A stretch of DNA of 64,000 nucleotides from Leptospira ryugenii. Its GTDB lineage: Bacteria > Spirochaetota > Leptospiria > Leptospirales > Leptospiraceae. Of this stretch, positions 7,631 to 16,512 are shown piece after piece (the stretch's first letter is position 1; each line of letters starts with the position of its first letter). The notes below the pieces were generated by a model, which saw only the letters and a list, made by a program, of their open reading frames with translations, was not told where the DNA came from and ran no database searches. The position numbers and the translations under genes were made by a program. Location: positions 62,001 to 126,000 of the forward strand of contig NZ_BFBB01000008.1 of the NCBI RefSeq assembly GCF_003114855.1, written 5' to 3'.

Positions 7631-9370
7631 ATGATTCAATCCAACTACTTTACAACTAACGAAGATATAAAAGAGCATTTTTATCATCTTATCAATTGGA
7701 ATGAAATCGTACCTGTCTATGAGCGGAATTTTGCAGATGCACAAGAGTATGCAAAGACTGGAGAACCAAGACTTGAAATGGCGCCAAATAACATAGACGA
7801 AGCGATCAGTTACTATGAAGAAATTTTGAAATCATGCGGTGAAATTTCAGGTATGTATGTTTCTCAAGTAGCGCAGGATGTGGATTGGGAAGGACTTCAT
7901 TTTCAAGATGGACAGGTGACTCACCCACAAGCCATGGTGGACGTAATCCAAAAATACCACGAGGCTGGGCTTGGTCCTGCTGGATTCAAACGAAAGTTTG
8001 GTGGACTTGGTGTACCAAATGTGATCAAGGCTATGATTGCAGAACTTATGTATAGATCAGATAGCTCCATTACGATTGCAGTTGGTAGTATGGGATTGGC
8101 TTCAATCCTAGAAAGATGTGCCAGTGAAGAAATGCAAAATGAGTGGATCCCTAAGATTATAGAAAACAAATACTGTGTCACAATGGGACTGTCGGAGCCA
8201 GACTTCGGTTCTGATTTACCAAATGTTACCACCAAAGCAGTACAAGTTGGTGATCAATGGTTTGTGACAGGTACAAAGCGGTTTCAGACAGTTGCCTGTG
8301 GTATCAATGGTGATCCTGCACTGACACTTACATTAGCAAGAACGGGAACGCAAGAGAGCGGAGCGAGAGGACTTTCTTTTTTCATAGTGGAGAGCCAAAA
8401 TTATAGCATACAAGGGATTGAAAAAAAATTAGGGATCAAAGCATCTGCGACTTGTGAGGTGGTGTATGATCATGCAAAAGCACATCTTGTCGGCCGTGAA
8501 GGCTATGGTTTGGTAAAGTACGTAATGGGAATGCTCAATGGCGCAAGACTCAGTGTATCTTCGCAAGGAACTGGTATTGCAACAGCTGCATGGGAAGAAG
8601 CAAAAAAATATGCCCAAGAACGAATTCAATTTGGTAAGCCTATTGCCGAGATTCCTGCAGTGAAAAGAATGTTGGATCGCATGGAACGAGAAATTGAGGG
8701 CATGCGCTGTTTAATGGTCGAGGCTGCTTATTCAGTAGATAAATATTACTGGACCACCCCCGATGCTGATAGCCAAGAGTTATCCGATGCAAAATTTTGG
8801 GAAAAAGTCGCAAATACACTTACTCCCATATCAAAATATTATAATTCGGAGATGTGCAATGACCTAGTATATGATGCACTTCAAGTTTTTGGAGGTGCTG
8901 GTTATACAGAGGATTACGATTTATCAAGATTATATCGAGATGCCCGTATAACAAACATTTATGATGGAACAACTCAAATCCAAGTAAATGCGGCGATTGG
9001 TGGCATTACATCTGGAATGTCAAAAACGGGTATTTTCCGCCAATATTTAGATCAGATCATTTTAGGTATCGAAGTTTCAGATCTCTTAAACAAAGTACGC
9101 GAGGAATTCGAAAGCCTTGTTGAAGCATACAAATCTATCTCCGACTCTGAGGTGAGAGAAGAGTTCTCCTTTGAAGTTGTGGAATCTGCAGCTCGTTTGG
9201 TGGTTGGATCACTCATGGAAAGAGCGAAAGCAAAGTCTTCGGGAGAGAGAAAAGCCAAACGGGAATTGAATTGTCAGAAGTTCCACATCGATTCTCTCGC
9301 CATCTTATCAGGAAATGGAATTAGAATCAGAGAATCCGTCCATGAAAGAATACTCGCGGCTACAGTTTAG
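7631..9370 (+). CDS. Acyl-CoA dehydrogenase, large FadE-type
   Basis: This 579-residue flavoprotein catalyses the first step of beta-oxidation or a related acyl-CoA oxidation. It has the expected parts: FAD-binding TMGLSEPDFGSDLPNV, the middle beta domain (WFVTGTKRFQTV), the helical C-terminal domain with ERIQFGKPI, LQVFGGAGYTEDYDLSRLYR and IYDGTTQIQ, and a ~110-residue C-terminal extension typical of large ACADs. The catalytic glutamate of the IYEGTTQ motif is aspartate here (Asp445). No alternative Glu is seen at the helix-G position used by isovaleryl-CoA dehydrogenases. The start is supported by GAGGAG upstream. The GNAT gene overlaps its 3' end. Confidence 0.93.
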   Translation: MIQSNYFTTNEDIKEHFYHLINWNEIVPVYERNFADAQEYAKTGEPRLEMAPNNIDEAISYYEEILKSCGEISGMYVSQVAQDVDWEGLHFQDGQVTHPQAMVDVIQKYHEAGLGPAGFKRKFGGLGVPNVIKAMIAELMYRSDSSITIAVGSMGLASILERCASEEMQNEWIPKIIENKYCVTMGLSEPDFGSDLPNVTTKAVQVGDQWFVTGTKRFQTVACGINGDPALTLTLARTGTQESGARGLSFFIVESQNYSIQGIEKKLGIKASATCEVVYDHAKAHLVGREGYGLVKYVMGMLNGARLSVSSQGTGIATAAWEEAKKYAQERIQFGKPIAEIPAVKRMLDRMEREIEGMRCLMVEAAYSVDKYYWTTPDADSQELSDAKFWEKVANTLTPISKYYNSEMCNDLVYDALQVFGGAGYTEDYDLSRLYRDARITNIYDGTTQIQVNAAIGGITSGMSKTGIFRQYLDQIILGIEVSDLLNKVREEFESLVEAYKSISDSEVREEFSFEVVESAARLVVGSLMERAKAKSSGERKAKRELNCQKFHIDSLAILSGNGIRIRESVHERILAATV

Positions 9371-9866
9371 AAAATCTACCATAGAAGATTTAGAAATCCT
9401 ACTCCGTTGGGATGACGAGGAGCACGTGATTGCCTCAGATCCCAACGACAATTGGAATTGGGAAATTGAGTTAGCAAACGAACCACCATGGAGAGAACAA
9501 ATCATGGTGACGTACGACCATACACCAATCGGATTTATCCAAGTGATTGACCCTAAAGAGGAAGAGAGTCATTATTGGGGAGACATCGGAGAAAATTTTA
9601 GAGCCATTGACATATGGATTGGCGAAGTAGAGTATCTCAATCGGGGACTTGGAACCAAGATGATGAAGTATGCGATTGAACTTTGCTTTTCAAATCCTGC
9701 TGTTCATACGGTTTTGATCGATCCGCTTGTAAGCAATGTGGATGCCATTCGGTTTTACCAGAGGATAGGATTTAAGCCGATCGGAGAAAGAAAATTTAAT
9801 GATGATCTCTGCTTGGTGCATGAACTGAAAAGAGACGACTATTTTCAATCTAGTCGTCCCCATTGA
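9342..9866 (+). CDS. GNAT acetyltransferase, AAC(6')-like subgroup
   Basis: The ATG at 9342 is preferred (174 residues; AGAG eight bases upstream). An upstream in-frame ATG at 9315 has a ribosome-binding site too close to use. Motif A of GNAT proteins is seen as LNRGLGTKMMKYAIELCF, followed by IDPLVSNVDAIRFYQRIGF. This resembles the Acetyltransf_8 proteins that include AAC(6') aminoglycoside N-acetyltransferases and siderophore acetylases. Substrate cannot be told, and resistance should not be inferred from sequence alone. It overlaps the dehydrogenase gene by 29 bases, so it is probably co-transcribed, and faces the end of creD. Confidence 0.85.
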   Translation: MKEYSRLQFRKSTIEDLEILLRWDDEEHVIASDPNDNWNWEIELANEPPWREQIMVTYDHTPIGFIQVIDPKEEESHYWGDIGENFRAIDIWIGEVEYLNRGLGTKMMKYAIELCFSNPAVHTVLIDPLVSNVDAIRFYQRIGFKPIGERKFNDDLCLVHELKRDDYFQSSRPH

Positions 9867-9872
9867 TTGAGA

Positions 9873-11195
9873 TTAATGTTCCAATCGATTGTAATCGTAC
9901 CAGTCTATCTTTCTCGTTAGGTGCATAGTAGCGGCCAAGACAAGGAAAAGTGCGAATGATCCGAGTAAAAGGGCATACTCTTCTGAAGAAAGAATTATGT
10001 AAATGAATAGGTAAAGTAGTAGGTAATAGATACCGACGATGATTCCTTGTTTTTTACCCTTCAAAATACTAATCGTGTAGTATGCGATCAGCAAGGAAGT
10101 AATCACTGAGGCAATACTATAAGCCAGCAAAAATCCTATGTGCTCTGACAAAGAAAGTGTCAAAGTGTAAAAGACTATCATTGCTGATCCAATTAAAATA
10201 TATTGAATTGGGTGGAGGGATACTTTTCCAAACACTTCAAAGAGAAAGAATAAAGCAAAACTAATCACAATGATCAAAATCCCATATTTAGTAGCTCGGT
10301 CTAATTTATGGTAATAGTCAACTGCTTGGATGAGTTCAACCCCGAAGGAACTCGAGGAGACCATTGTCTGGTCGAAATCCATGCTTGAAAATGTCTGCGG
10401 AAAAGATCGTGCATAGTAATTGCTCTCCCAAATCGCAGTAAAACCTTCCTCACTAATATTTCGGTCTTTTGGCAATTGGTTTCCTCGAAACGATGGATCC
10501 TTCCAATCTGCTGTCATTTTTGCTTTGGTAATCTTTCCAATTGGTACAAATTCAATGAGTGATGAACCCAACAAATCGAAGTTAATTTGAAATTTGGACT
10601 CGACTTCTAAACTTTCTACAGAGTAGGAAGTATGAAATCCATTTGGAAAGAGTTGAGAATGAGTGCCTGGGTTCACGGAATTCTTTTTTCCATTTACCGA
10701 GAGTTGGATTTCATTTCCCAATCCTTTTGCATCAGAAAAACTAACGATCAACCTAGCATTTTCATAATAGATGTAAGTTGTCTCCTTTGGAAAGGAATCA
10801 TCCCGAATGATTGGAAACTTACCTTGGATTTGCATCCTTGCGCGGTAAAGTGGAACCTCATAGATACTTCGTTTTCTCAATTCTGTTTTTAGATCTGTAT
10901 CAAAACTCAATTCCTCTGGAAGGAAATAGGCATAGTGGGTTACATAATCCCATTTATCCTTTTTTGCAATGGCATCTGGTTTTGGAATTCTGATATTATA
11001 CGGAATCTCAATCATCGGTCCTAATATCGTTTGCGATTTTGCCCATTTATCACTCATCTCTTCTGTTGCTAAATTTCTTGCCAGACTCCTTTCTTCGATG
11101 AGCGAGGCGATCATCACAAGGGGTATGATAAATACGAAAGCCATTCCTGCTAGAATCAAAACTTTCAAATTGATTGAATTTTGGTATTTGTTCAT
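9873..11195 (-). CDS. creD: Inner membrane protein CreD
   Basis: The second ATG (11195) is chosen because TAGGAG abuts the first ATG (11201) and sits six bases before the second. The product has one N-terminal membrane helix (about 8-30), a long periplasmic region and about five or six helices in the last 150 residues (from TKYGILIIVISFALFFLFEVFG on). That is the CreD architecture, with the conserved F-E-V-F-G-K-V-S-L-H-P-I-Q-Y motif at the start of the helical part. CreD is controlled by CreBC in enterobacteria and related groups, and affects envelope integrity and stress tolerance. It is the last gene of a creB-creC-creD operon. Confidence 0.92.
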   Translation of the reverse strand: MNKYQNSINLKVLILAGMAFVFIIPLVMIASLIEERSLARNLATEEMSDKWAKSQTILGPMIEIPYNIRIPKPDAIAKKDKWDYVTHYAYFLPEELSFDTDLKTELRKRSIYEVPLYRARMQIQGKFPIIRDDSFPKETTYIYYENARLIVSFSDAKGLGNEIQLSVNGKKNSVNPGTHSQLFPNGFHTSYSVESLEVESKFQINFDLLGSSLIEFVPIGKITKAKMTADWKDPSFRGNQLPKDRNISEEGFTAIWESNYYARSFPQTFSSMDFDQTMVSSSSFGVELIQAVDYYHKLDRATKYGILIIVISFALFFLFEVFGKVSLHPIQYILIGSAMIVFYTLTLSLSEHIGFLLAYSIASVITSLLIAYYTISILKGKKQGIIVGIYYLLLYLFIYIILSSEEYALLLGSFALFLVLAATMHLTRKIDWYDYNRLEH

Positions 11196-11272
11196 AAACA
11201 TCTCCTAAGTATTTTAGTATCTAGGACTTGGATGAGGATATGATGTGCAGATTGTGAGGATTGTGTGAGGAT

Positions 11273-12699
11273 TTATGTTTTTGCAAAAAAAATCTTCGCA
11301 GACACACCCGGAGTTTTGCGATTTTTAATTTCAAATCTTGCCGAATGCAGAAGACAAATCTCTTTCACTAAATTCAATCCCAAACCAGTACTTTTTAATT
11401 TTGTATCAGGCCTTGGTAAGGAATAAAATCGTTCCGTAACTTTTTCCAATGCATATTCGGGAATCCATTGACCTTCATCTTCCACGCTAAGAATGATTTC
11501 AGGAGTATCCTCAATGCGAATGGAGATTGTATCTCCCTCATTTGCAAATTGTAGGCTATTTCTAAGTAAATTTCTAATCGCAATCTTGAGATACTCTCGA
11601 TTTCCCTTTATATAGACATTTTTAAGACTAAGAACTAAGCTGATCTTTTTGATACTTAGTTCCATTTCCAGTTCATCTGCGATGGAATGAATGGTTTGCG
11701 ATAGCTCTATACTCTCGAGGTCTAGGTTGGACTTTCCTTCTAAGGTTGAAAGTTCCAATAACCTTTCGATCATCTCTTTGATACGATTTGCTTCATTTTG
11801 GATGTTGGCTTTCAATCGATTATTCTTTTCATCAGAAGCATCGATCAATTCTCCTGCGGCTATTAAAGAAGAGAGAGGACTTTTGATTTCATGTGTTAAG
11901 GTACGAACATAATTTTCTATGTAACGTTTCCCCTCCAACTCCTGGATCAAAAGATTGATTTCTTGTCCCAAAGATTCTAATTCCGAAATCCCTATTTTTG
12001 GGAAGGGAATCCTTTCCTTTTTCCGTAAACTTTGTACGTAAAGGGAAAGTTTGGAAATTGGCCGAAACAAAACAAAGGCAAGAAGTGAAAAAACAATCGC
12101 TATAGACATGCCCACAATTAAGCTGATCCGCCAAAATTTTTCTCGCGCCAAACTGATAAAAGGTACAACACTTAGTTTGGGTTTGATGACTGTGACGACT
12201 CCTAAAATTCCATATTTACCCTTGATAGGTGCGGCCACAAATAGAGCGCCTTCCTCAATATCCTCTCGGATTTTGCTAGATCTTGCTCCATACTTTCCCT
12301 TTAAGGTCAGATAAACGTCATTAAACTTTGAATAGTCGAGACCCTCTCTATACTTTTCTGAGTCAAATATCACAATACCTTGATTGTCTGTAATATATAT
12401 CTGAATGTCTGACTCTTTTTTGGTAACACCGTAAATCTTTGCTTCAAATTGGTGTTGTCTTAAATTTTGGATACTGGGCCGTAGAAGTGTCTCGCAAATA
12501 CTTTTCAAATCAAAAGGATTTTGAGAGGGGATTTTGGATTCTATCTGTGCGGAAAGGAAATGAGCCGTGTCATTTAAAGATTCTTCCACCGTTTCCATAT
12601 AACGCGGCCGAATGGATTCTTCTATCTGATCAATTAAATAATAAAACCCACCGATTAGGACAAAAAAAAACCAAAAATGATTTTAAACCATAGGTTCAT
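11273..12699 (-). pseudogene. creC: Sensor histidine kinase CreC, frame interrupted by a 1-base shift
   Basis: An open frame of 441 codons (ATG 12598) encodes periplasmic and kinase parts: membrane helix about 156-180, HAMP-like linker, H-box TLTHEIKSPL (His236), then N, D and G boxes. It lacks the first membrane helix. The missing start is present upstream: ATG at 12699 overlaps the creB stop as ATGA and encodes MNLWFKIIFGFF, then hits a stop after 14 codons. Adding one T to the run of nine Ts (minus strand; 12662-12670) joins the frames. It restores FVLIGGFYYLIDQIEESIRP and a 475-residue CreC with the expected N-terminus. The cause may be true mutation, phase variation, transcriptional slippage or a sequencing error. 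In the intact form it would phosphorylate CreB. Confidence 0.85.
12662..12670 (-). repeat. creC: Homopolymer tract (A9 on plus strand) at the creC frameshift
   Basis: Nine identical bases lie 30-38 bases inside creC. A tenth base would restore the full frame. Such runs are prone to replication slippage, RNA polymerase slippage and read errors. Confidence 0.9.
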
Positions 12700-13370
12700 A
12701 TTTCTTGTTTTACTCCATAGCCTAAACCACGTCTAGTTTCAATTGGGTCTTTCTCTGCTTTGATTTCTTTGCACCTTGCACGGATATTTTTGATCACGGT
12801 ATCTACAGCTCTATCAAAACTATCCTCTGGCTCTGTCCAGACGCTGTCCATTATTTCTTCACGAGTGAATATCCGGCCAGGATACTTCAAAAATAAACTT
12901 AAGGTTTTATATTCATACGGAGAAAGGAAAAGTTGCGCTCCAAAGTAATGGATGACTTTGCGTTCCAAATCAATTCTGAAGGGCGAATCATTGGCGATCG
13001 GTTTCTGTATCCTCCGAAGGATTGCTCTAATCCTTGCAACCAACTCACGTGGGCTAAATGGTTTTACGATGTAATCATCCGCACCTAGCTCAAGACCCAA
13101 TACCTTATCGATTTCTTCTTCGCGAGCAGTGAGAAGGATTACAGGGACACTCGATTTTGTACGAATTTCCTTTAATACATCAAATCCATTTGTGTCTGGT
13201 AAGCCGATATCTAAAATTACAAGCTGAATCTGAGGTGTAAGACTTTGGATTCCCTCTCGTCCAGTTTCACAAGGAGTTACAAGAATCTCTTCTTTCTGCA
13301 GGGCAATTCCGATTACCTCTCGGATGCCTGGTTCATCTTCTATCAAAAGCACATGGACTTGGGAACTCAT
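12696..13370 (-). CDS. creB: Response regulator CreB, OmpR family
   Basis: This 224-residue regulator has an N-terminal receiver domain with the acidic pocket (IEDEP), phospho-acceptor Asp54 in VILDIGLPDTNGFD, Thr in LLTARE and Lys in GADDYIVKPFSPREL. Its C-terminal OmpR/PhoB winged helix contains FRIDLERKVIHYFG and RAVDTVIKNIRARC. The gene order creB-creC-creD and the kinase type identify it as CreB. Its stop codon overlaps the creC ATG as ATGA. It would bind DNA upstream of its own operon or other targets. If CreC is inactive, it may be phosphorylated by acetyl phosphate or another kinase. Confidence 0.92.
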   Translation of the reverse strand: MSSQVHVLLIEDEPGIREVIGIALQKEEILVTPCETGREGIQSLTPQIQLVILDIGLPDTNGFDVLKEIRTKSSVPVILLTAREEEIDKVLGLELGADDYIVKPFSPRELVARIRAILRRIQKPIANDSPFRIDLERKVIHYFGAQLFLSPYEYKTLSLFLKYPGRIFTREEIMDSVWTEPEDSFDRAVDTVIKNIRARCKEIKAEKDPIETRRGLGYGVKQEI

Positions 13371-13412
13371 GAGACCAGATCATCGTATAGAGAGGATCAA
13401 AAAGGTGTCGAG

Positions 13413-13439
13413 AAAAAAGCCGAGAGAGATCCCCTCGGC
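13413..13439 (-). terminator. Intrinsic terminator of the desaturase operon
   Basis: On the minus strand GCCGAG and CTCGGC (13439-13434 and 13424-13419) form a GC-rich stem followed directly by six Ts. It lies 11 bases past the desaturase stop. Confidence 0.85.
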
Positions 13440-13449
13440 CTGGCATTGT

Positions 13450-14625
13450 TTAGGAAACTGCAGTGAGTTCCTTGTCTTCAATGGTGATGGTCTGGACGCT
13501 AAGTGCATCTAAACGTTTGCGAGCTTTTGCATTTCTTGGTTCCATAATCTTTGTCGCGATTTTATCAGGAAAAGAGTAAGCAAAGATTCGTTTCCATACA
13601 GAAGCGAACTGTTTGATGAAACCTGCACTGTTATAGTGTTGGCCATATCGTTTGCAAATCTCCTGTAACCTTGGCGCAATCTCTTGGTATCTCTTGGCAG
13701 GAATATCTGGGAACATATGGTGCTCTATTTGGTGGCTAAGGTGACCCGTCATTACGTAGAACAGCTTTCCGCCTTTTAGATTAGAGCTACCTTTCAACTG
13801 TCTCAAATACCAATCTGCTTTTGTCTCGTTTTTCAACTCCTCGGTGGAGAAGGTCTCGGTGTTTTCAGTGAAGTGACCGCAGAAGATAACGGAGTATGTC
13901 CAGAGGTTTCTGAACATATTGGCTAGTAAATTGCCAAGAAACACTTTTGGAAAATTAAGTCCAGCTAAGGCTGGGAAAAAGATATAATCTTTTACCAATT
14001 GGAGTTCAATTTTCTTAAAGAAAACATCACGATACTCTTTGTAAGTACGTTTTGTTCTCTGCTTTTTTGGTTTCTCCATATACTCAACCCGAGGACCATG
14101 CGCTCCAACTCCCCACTGAAAATTAAATGCTAGAAACATATTGGCAAAAACTTGACCCAAATATGTTGGTTTCCATTTTTGCTCTTCGGTCAATCGAGTG
14201 AAGTTATATCCATAATCATGGTCTTTACCAATCACATTCGTATATGTATGGTGCATGTAATTATGATAAAACTTCCACTGTGAAGAGTCAGAAACGATAT
14301 CCCACTCAAAAGTTCGAGAATTGAATCGTTTATCATTCATCCAATCATATTGTCCGTGCATTACATTGTGCCCGATTTCCATATTATTTAAAATTTTAGA
14401 AATCGTGAGTAATGATGTTCCCAACACGAAAGTAATTGGATCAAAACTAAAATGAAGAAGACCACGGCCAAGAGCTTCAGTATATCGGTATACTTTATAA
14501 ACTCGTTTGATATGATCCGCATCTTCTTGACCAACTTTGGAAAGAATTTCCTTTCTCATTTCTTCCAATTCATTTCCAAAAGATTGGATTTCTTCTGAAC
14601 TTAATTTTCTGCTTAAAGTTTTCAT
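13450..14625 (-). CDS. Membrane fatty acid desaturase (DesB/DesA3-like)
   Basis: The ATG at 14625 is chosen over a GTG at 14634 because AGGTGA lies five bases before it. The ~391-residue protein carries the three histidine boxes of acyl-lipid/acyl-CoA desaturases: HNVMHG (about 86-90), HNYMHH (about 121-126) and HLSHQIEHHMFP (about 300). Hydrophobic stretches flank them. The pairing with an upstream ferredoxin-type reductase and a divergent TetR repressor matches the desT-desCB locus of Pseudomonas and the Rv3230c-desA3 pair of mycobacteria. It probably introduces a double bond into saturated acyl chains using O2 and electrons from its neighbour, adjusting membrane fluidity. Confidence 0.92.
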   Translation of the reverse strand: MKTLSRKLSSEEIQSFGNELEEMRKEILSKVGQEDADHIKRVYKVYRYTEALGRGLLHFSFDPITFVLGTSLLTISKILNNMEIGHNVMHGQYDWMNDKRFNSRTFEWDIVSDSSQWKFYHNYMHHTYTNVIGKDHDYGYNFTRLTEEQKWKPTYLGQVFANMFLAFNFQWGVGAHGPRVEYMEKPKKQRTKRTYKEYRDVFFKKIELQLVKDYIFFPALAGLNFPKVFLGNLLANMFRNLWTYSVIFCGHFTENTETFSTEELKNETKADWYLRQLKGSSNLKGGKLFYVMTGHLSHQIEHHMFPDIPAKRYQEIAPRLQEICKRYGQHYNSAGFIKQFASVWKRIFAYSFPDKIATKIMEPRNAKARKRLDALSVQTITIEDKELTAVS

Positions 14626-14652
14626 AATTTTCACCTATTTCCTTATTTCGTA

Positions 14653-15741
14653 TTAAAGCTCTAACTCTAAATTTTCTACTGCTCGACTAACACATATTTG
14701 TATATTTTCTTCACCTTCGCCAGATGCTTCCTCTTTTACCATATGTGACACTGCGCCGCTTTTCTTTTTACAAACACATGTATGGCAAATCCCCATTCTA
14801 CAACCGCTAGGTGCAAAAATTCCAATTTCTTCTAGTTCTTCTAAAATGGATTTTTCACCTTTGATCTGCACAGTTTTGTGAGAAAGAAGTAATGAAACTT
14901 CTTTGGGCCCATTGGATGAAAATGCAGATACCCTTTGGTTGGGTAATAAAAAGAGTTCCGATTTAATTTCTGCACCAGCTAGCAATTGCTTTGCGGAATT
15001 TTGCAATGGGGCTGGTCCACACAGGTAAACCAAACTTTCTTTCCAGTTGGGTGCAAAATCCTCTAACATCTTTTTGGACAAAAAACCAAAATCATATTCT
15101 TCAGATTTTATGTCTGTAAGCACATGTTTGATCTCTAACCAGGAGTTTTCCTTTTCAAGAAGATCTAAAGAATCCTGTAGGATGATGTCTTTGTCATGGC
15201 GAGAGAAATAGAGGAGTTTCGCCTTTCCTTGGAAGTTACGTTCCTTTAAGTCCTGGAGAAGGGAATGGACCGGAGTGATGCCGCTACCGCCAGCTAAGAA
15301 CAAAATGGAATTCGGCAAGGTTTTTGGTAGGACAAAATCCCCTTGTGCGGCACCCAAGCCAAGGATGTCACCCACCTGAGTTCTTTCGTTTAGGTAATGG
15401 GAGACAAGGCCACCTGCCTGCTTTTTCACAGTGATCTGCAGAGTTCTCTTCTCTTTGGATAGGCCGGAAAGGGAATAAAAGCGAGTAACCTTTCGTCCCG
15501 CAATCTCAACACTCACAGGAAAGTGCTGGCCTGCCTGGATTCCCTTCCAGTTTCGATTGGTTCGGAGAACAAATGTTCTCGAATCTGCAGTCTCTTCTCG
15601 GATATCAATGACCTTAGCTTTGGTCTCGGTAAAGGAAAATAAAGGGTTTATTTCCCCTAAAAGGAAATCTGCCCAGTCTTTCCACTGCAGGGAGTTTAAA
15701 AAGTCTTTGGGTTGGTTGTAGATAAATGGAAAGGTTTTCAT
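14653..15741 (-). CDS. Ferredoxin reductase-type electron donor for the desaturase (DesC-like)
   Basis: The start at 15741 is chosen for its AGAGGCG site and fit to the family; an upstream in-frame extension runs into the promoter. The ~362-residue protein has an FAD-binding domain (RFYSLSG, about 100), an NAD(P) domain (LFLAGGSGITPVHSLL, about 170) and a C-terminal plant-type 2Fe-2S domain (GCRMGICHTCVC, with a fourth Cys in IQICVSRA). This layout is that of Rv3230c/PA4889-type oxidoreductases, which pass electrons from NADPH to a membrane desaturase. Only 27 bases separate it from the desaturase start, so the two are an operon. Confidence 0.92.
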   Translation of the reverse strand: MKTFPFIYNQPKDFLNSLQWKDWADFLLGEINPLFSFTETKAKVIDIREETADSRTFVLRTNRNWKGIQAGQHFPVSVEIAGRKVTRFYSLSGLSKEKRTLQITVKKQAGGLVSHYLNERTQVGDILGLGAAQGDFVLPKTLPNSILFLAGGSGITPVHSLLQDLKERNFQGKAKLLYFSRHDKDIILQDSLDLLEKENSWLEIKHVLTDIKSEEYDFGFLSKKMLEDFAPNWKESLVYLCGPAPLQNSAKQLLAGAEIKSELFLLPNQRVSAFSSNGPKEVSLLLSHKTVQIKGEKSILEELEEIGIFAPSGCRMGICHTCVCKKKSGAVSHMVKEEASGEGEENIQICVSRAVENLELEL

Positions 15742-15758
15742 TTTTCGCCTCTTTTTTG

Positions 15759-15774
15759 GTAAACACTTGTTCAC
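15759..15774. promoter_or_regulatory. Operator copy 1 (16-bp imperfect palindrome)
   Basis: GTAAACACTTGTTCAC lies 18 bases before the reductase ATG. Its reverse complement matches the second copy at 15844 in 14 of 16 positions. It would be bound by the divergent TetR-family regulator and block the desaturase operon. A consensus -35 (TTGACA, minus strand, 15804-15799) lies upstream. Confidence 0.7.
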
Positions 15775-15843
15775 AGAATTAACATACAGCGTTAAATATG
15801 TCAATCTGCTTTTCTCTCTTTTTCTCCTTGTCAGGAAAAAAAA

Positions 15844-15859
15844 GTGAACAATCGTTTAC
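15844..15859. promoter_or_regulatory. Operator copy 2 (16-bp imperfect palindrome) at the tetR start
   Basis: GTGAACAATCGTTTAC is the second copy. It overlaps the possible GTG start of the tetR gene, so the regulator probably controls itself. The two copies are 85 bases apart, start to start, in inverse orientation. Confidence 0.68.
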
Positions 15860-16512
15860 TTAGATCAATGAAGCTCAACCAACGCTATTTACAAAAACTA
15901 AAGACTCGGACTACCCTTATCCAAGCGGCTTTGGAGCTGATGGGGGAGGAAAAAGGCCTAGGCGAGCTGAGCCTTCGTGAGGTGGCTGGAGAGGCAGGGA
16001 TTGTTCCCGCAGCCTTTTACCGCCATTTCAAAAATATGGAAGAATTGGGCCTTGCCGTGGTTGATGATATGGGCGGAAAGCTTCGGATTATCCTACGAGA
16101 TGCTAGGAAAAGTGGTGCCTACCGTGCGGCTTTGCGCGGATCTCTAGATCTATTCTTCGGTTATGTAAACAAAAACAGACTTCTCTTTCGATTTCTCTCA
16201 CGGGAAAAAACTGGCGGTAACAAAAGGATACGAAAGGCGATCCGAATTGAAATGAGCTTCATCGCTTCTGAGTTAGCCGCCGATATGCGCATGCCAAAAT
16301 CCATTCCCTTTTCAGATATTGAATTTGTATCCGAAATGATTGTTTCCAATGCATTCAACATGTCCAATGAGTATCTTGATGCGGAAAAAAATGATGAAAA
16401 AGAACTTCGACGCATTAAAATCAAGACTCTGAAACAACTGAGGCTGATTTTTATTGGCGGAATTCGAGCTAAAAGAATAAAAAGGAAGAAAGGCGGTAGC
16501 CCCAATCCATGA
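15844..16512 (+). CDS. TetR family regulator, probable DesT-like repressor of the desaturase operon
   Basis: This 222-residue protein has an N-terminal TetR helix-turn-helix (LSLREVAGEAGIVPAAFYRHF, split about residues 39-58) and a helical ligand domain. It is divergent from the reductase-desaturase operon, as DesT is in Pseudomonas. DesT senses the saturated/unsaturated acyl-CoA ratio, so a similar job is likely. Two candidate starts exist: GTG 15844 with AGGA eight bases upstream, and ATG 15868 without a clear site. If the ATG is used, operator copy 2 lies in the leader. The stop overlaps the ankyrin gene ATG as ATGA. Confidence 0.88.
   Translation: MNNRLLRSMKLNQRYLQKLKTRTTLIQAALELMGEEKGLGELSLREVAGEAGIVPAAFYRHFKNMEELGLAVVDDMGGKLRIILRDARKSGAYRAALRGSLDLFFGYVNKNRLLFRFLSREKTGGNKRIRKAIRIEMSFIASELAADMRMPKSIPFSDIEFVSEMIVSNAFNMSNEYLDAEKNDEKELRRIKIKTLKQLRLIFIGGIRAKRIKRKKGGSPNP

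Noticed and set aside
9315..9341. Earlier ATG for the GNAT gene
   Set aside because: The only AGGA is two bases from that ATG, too close to use; the ATG at 9342 fits better.
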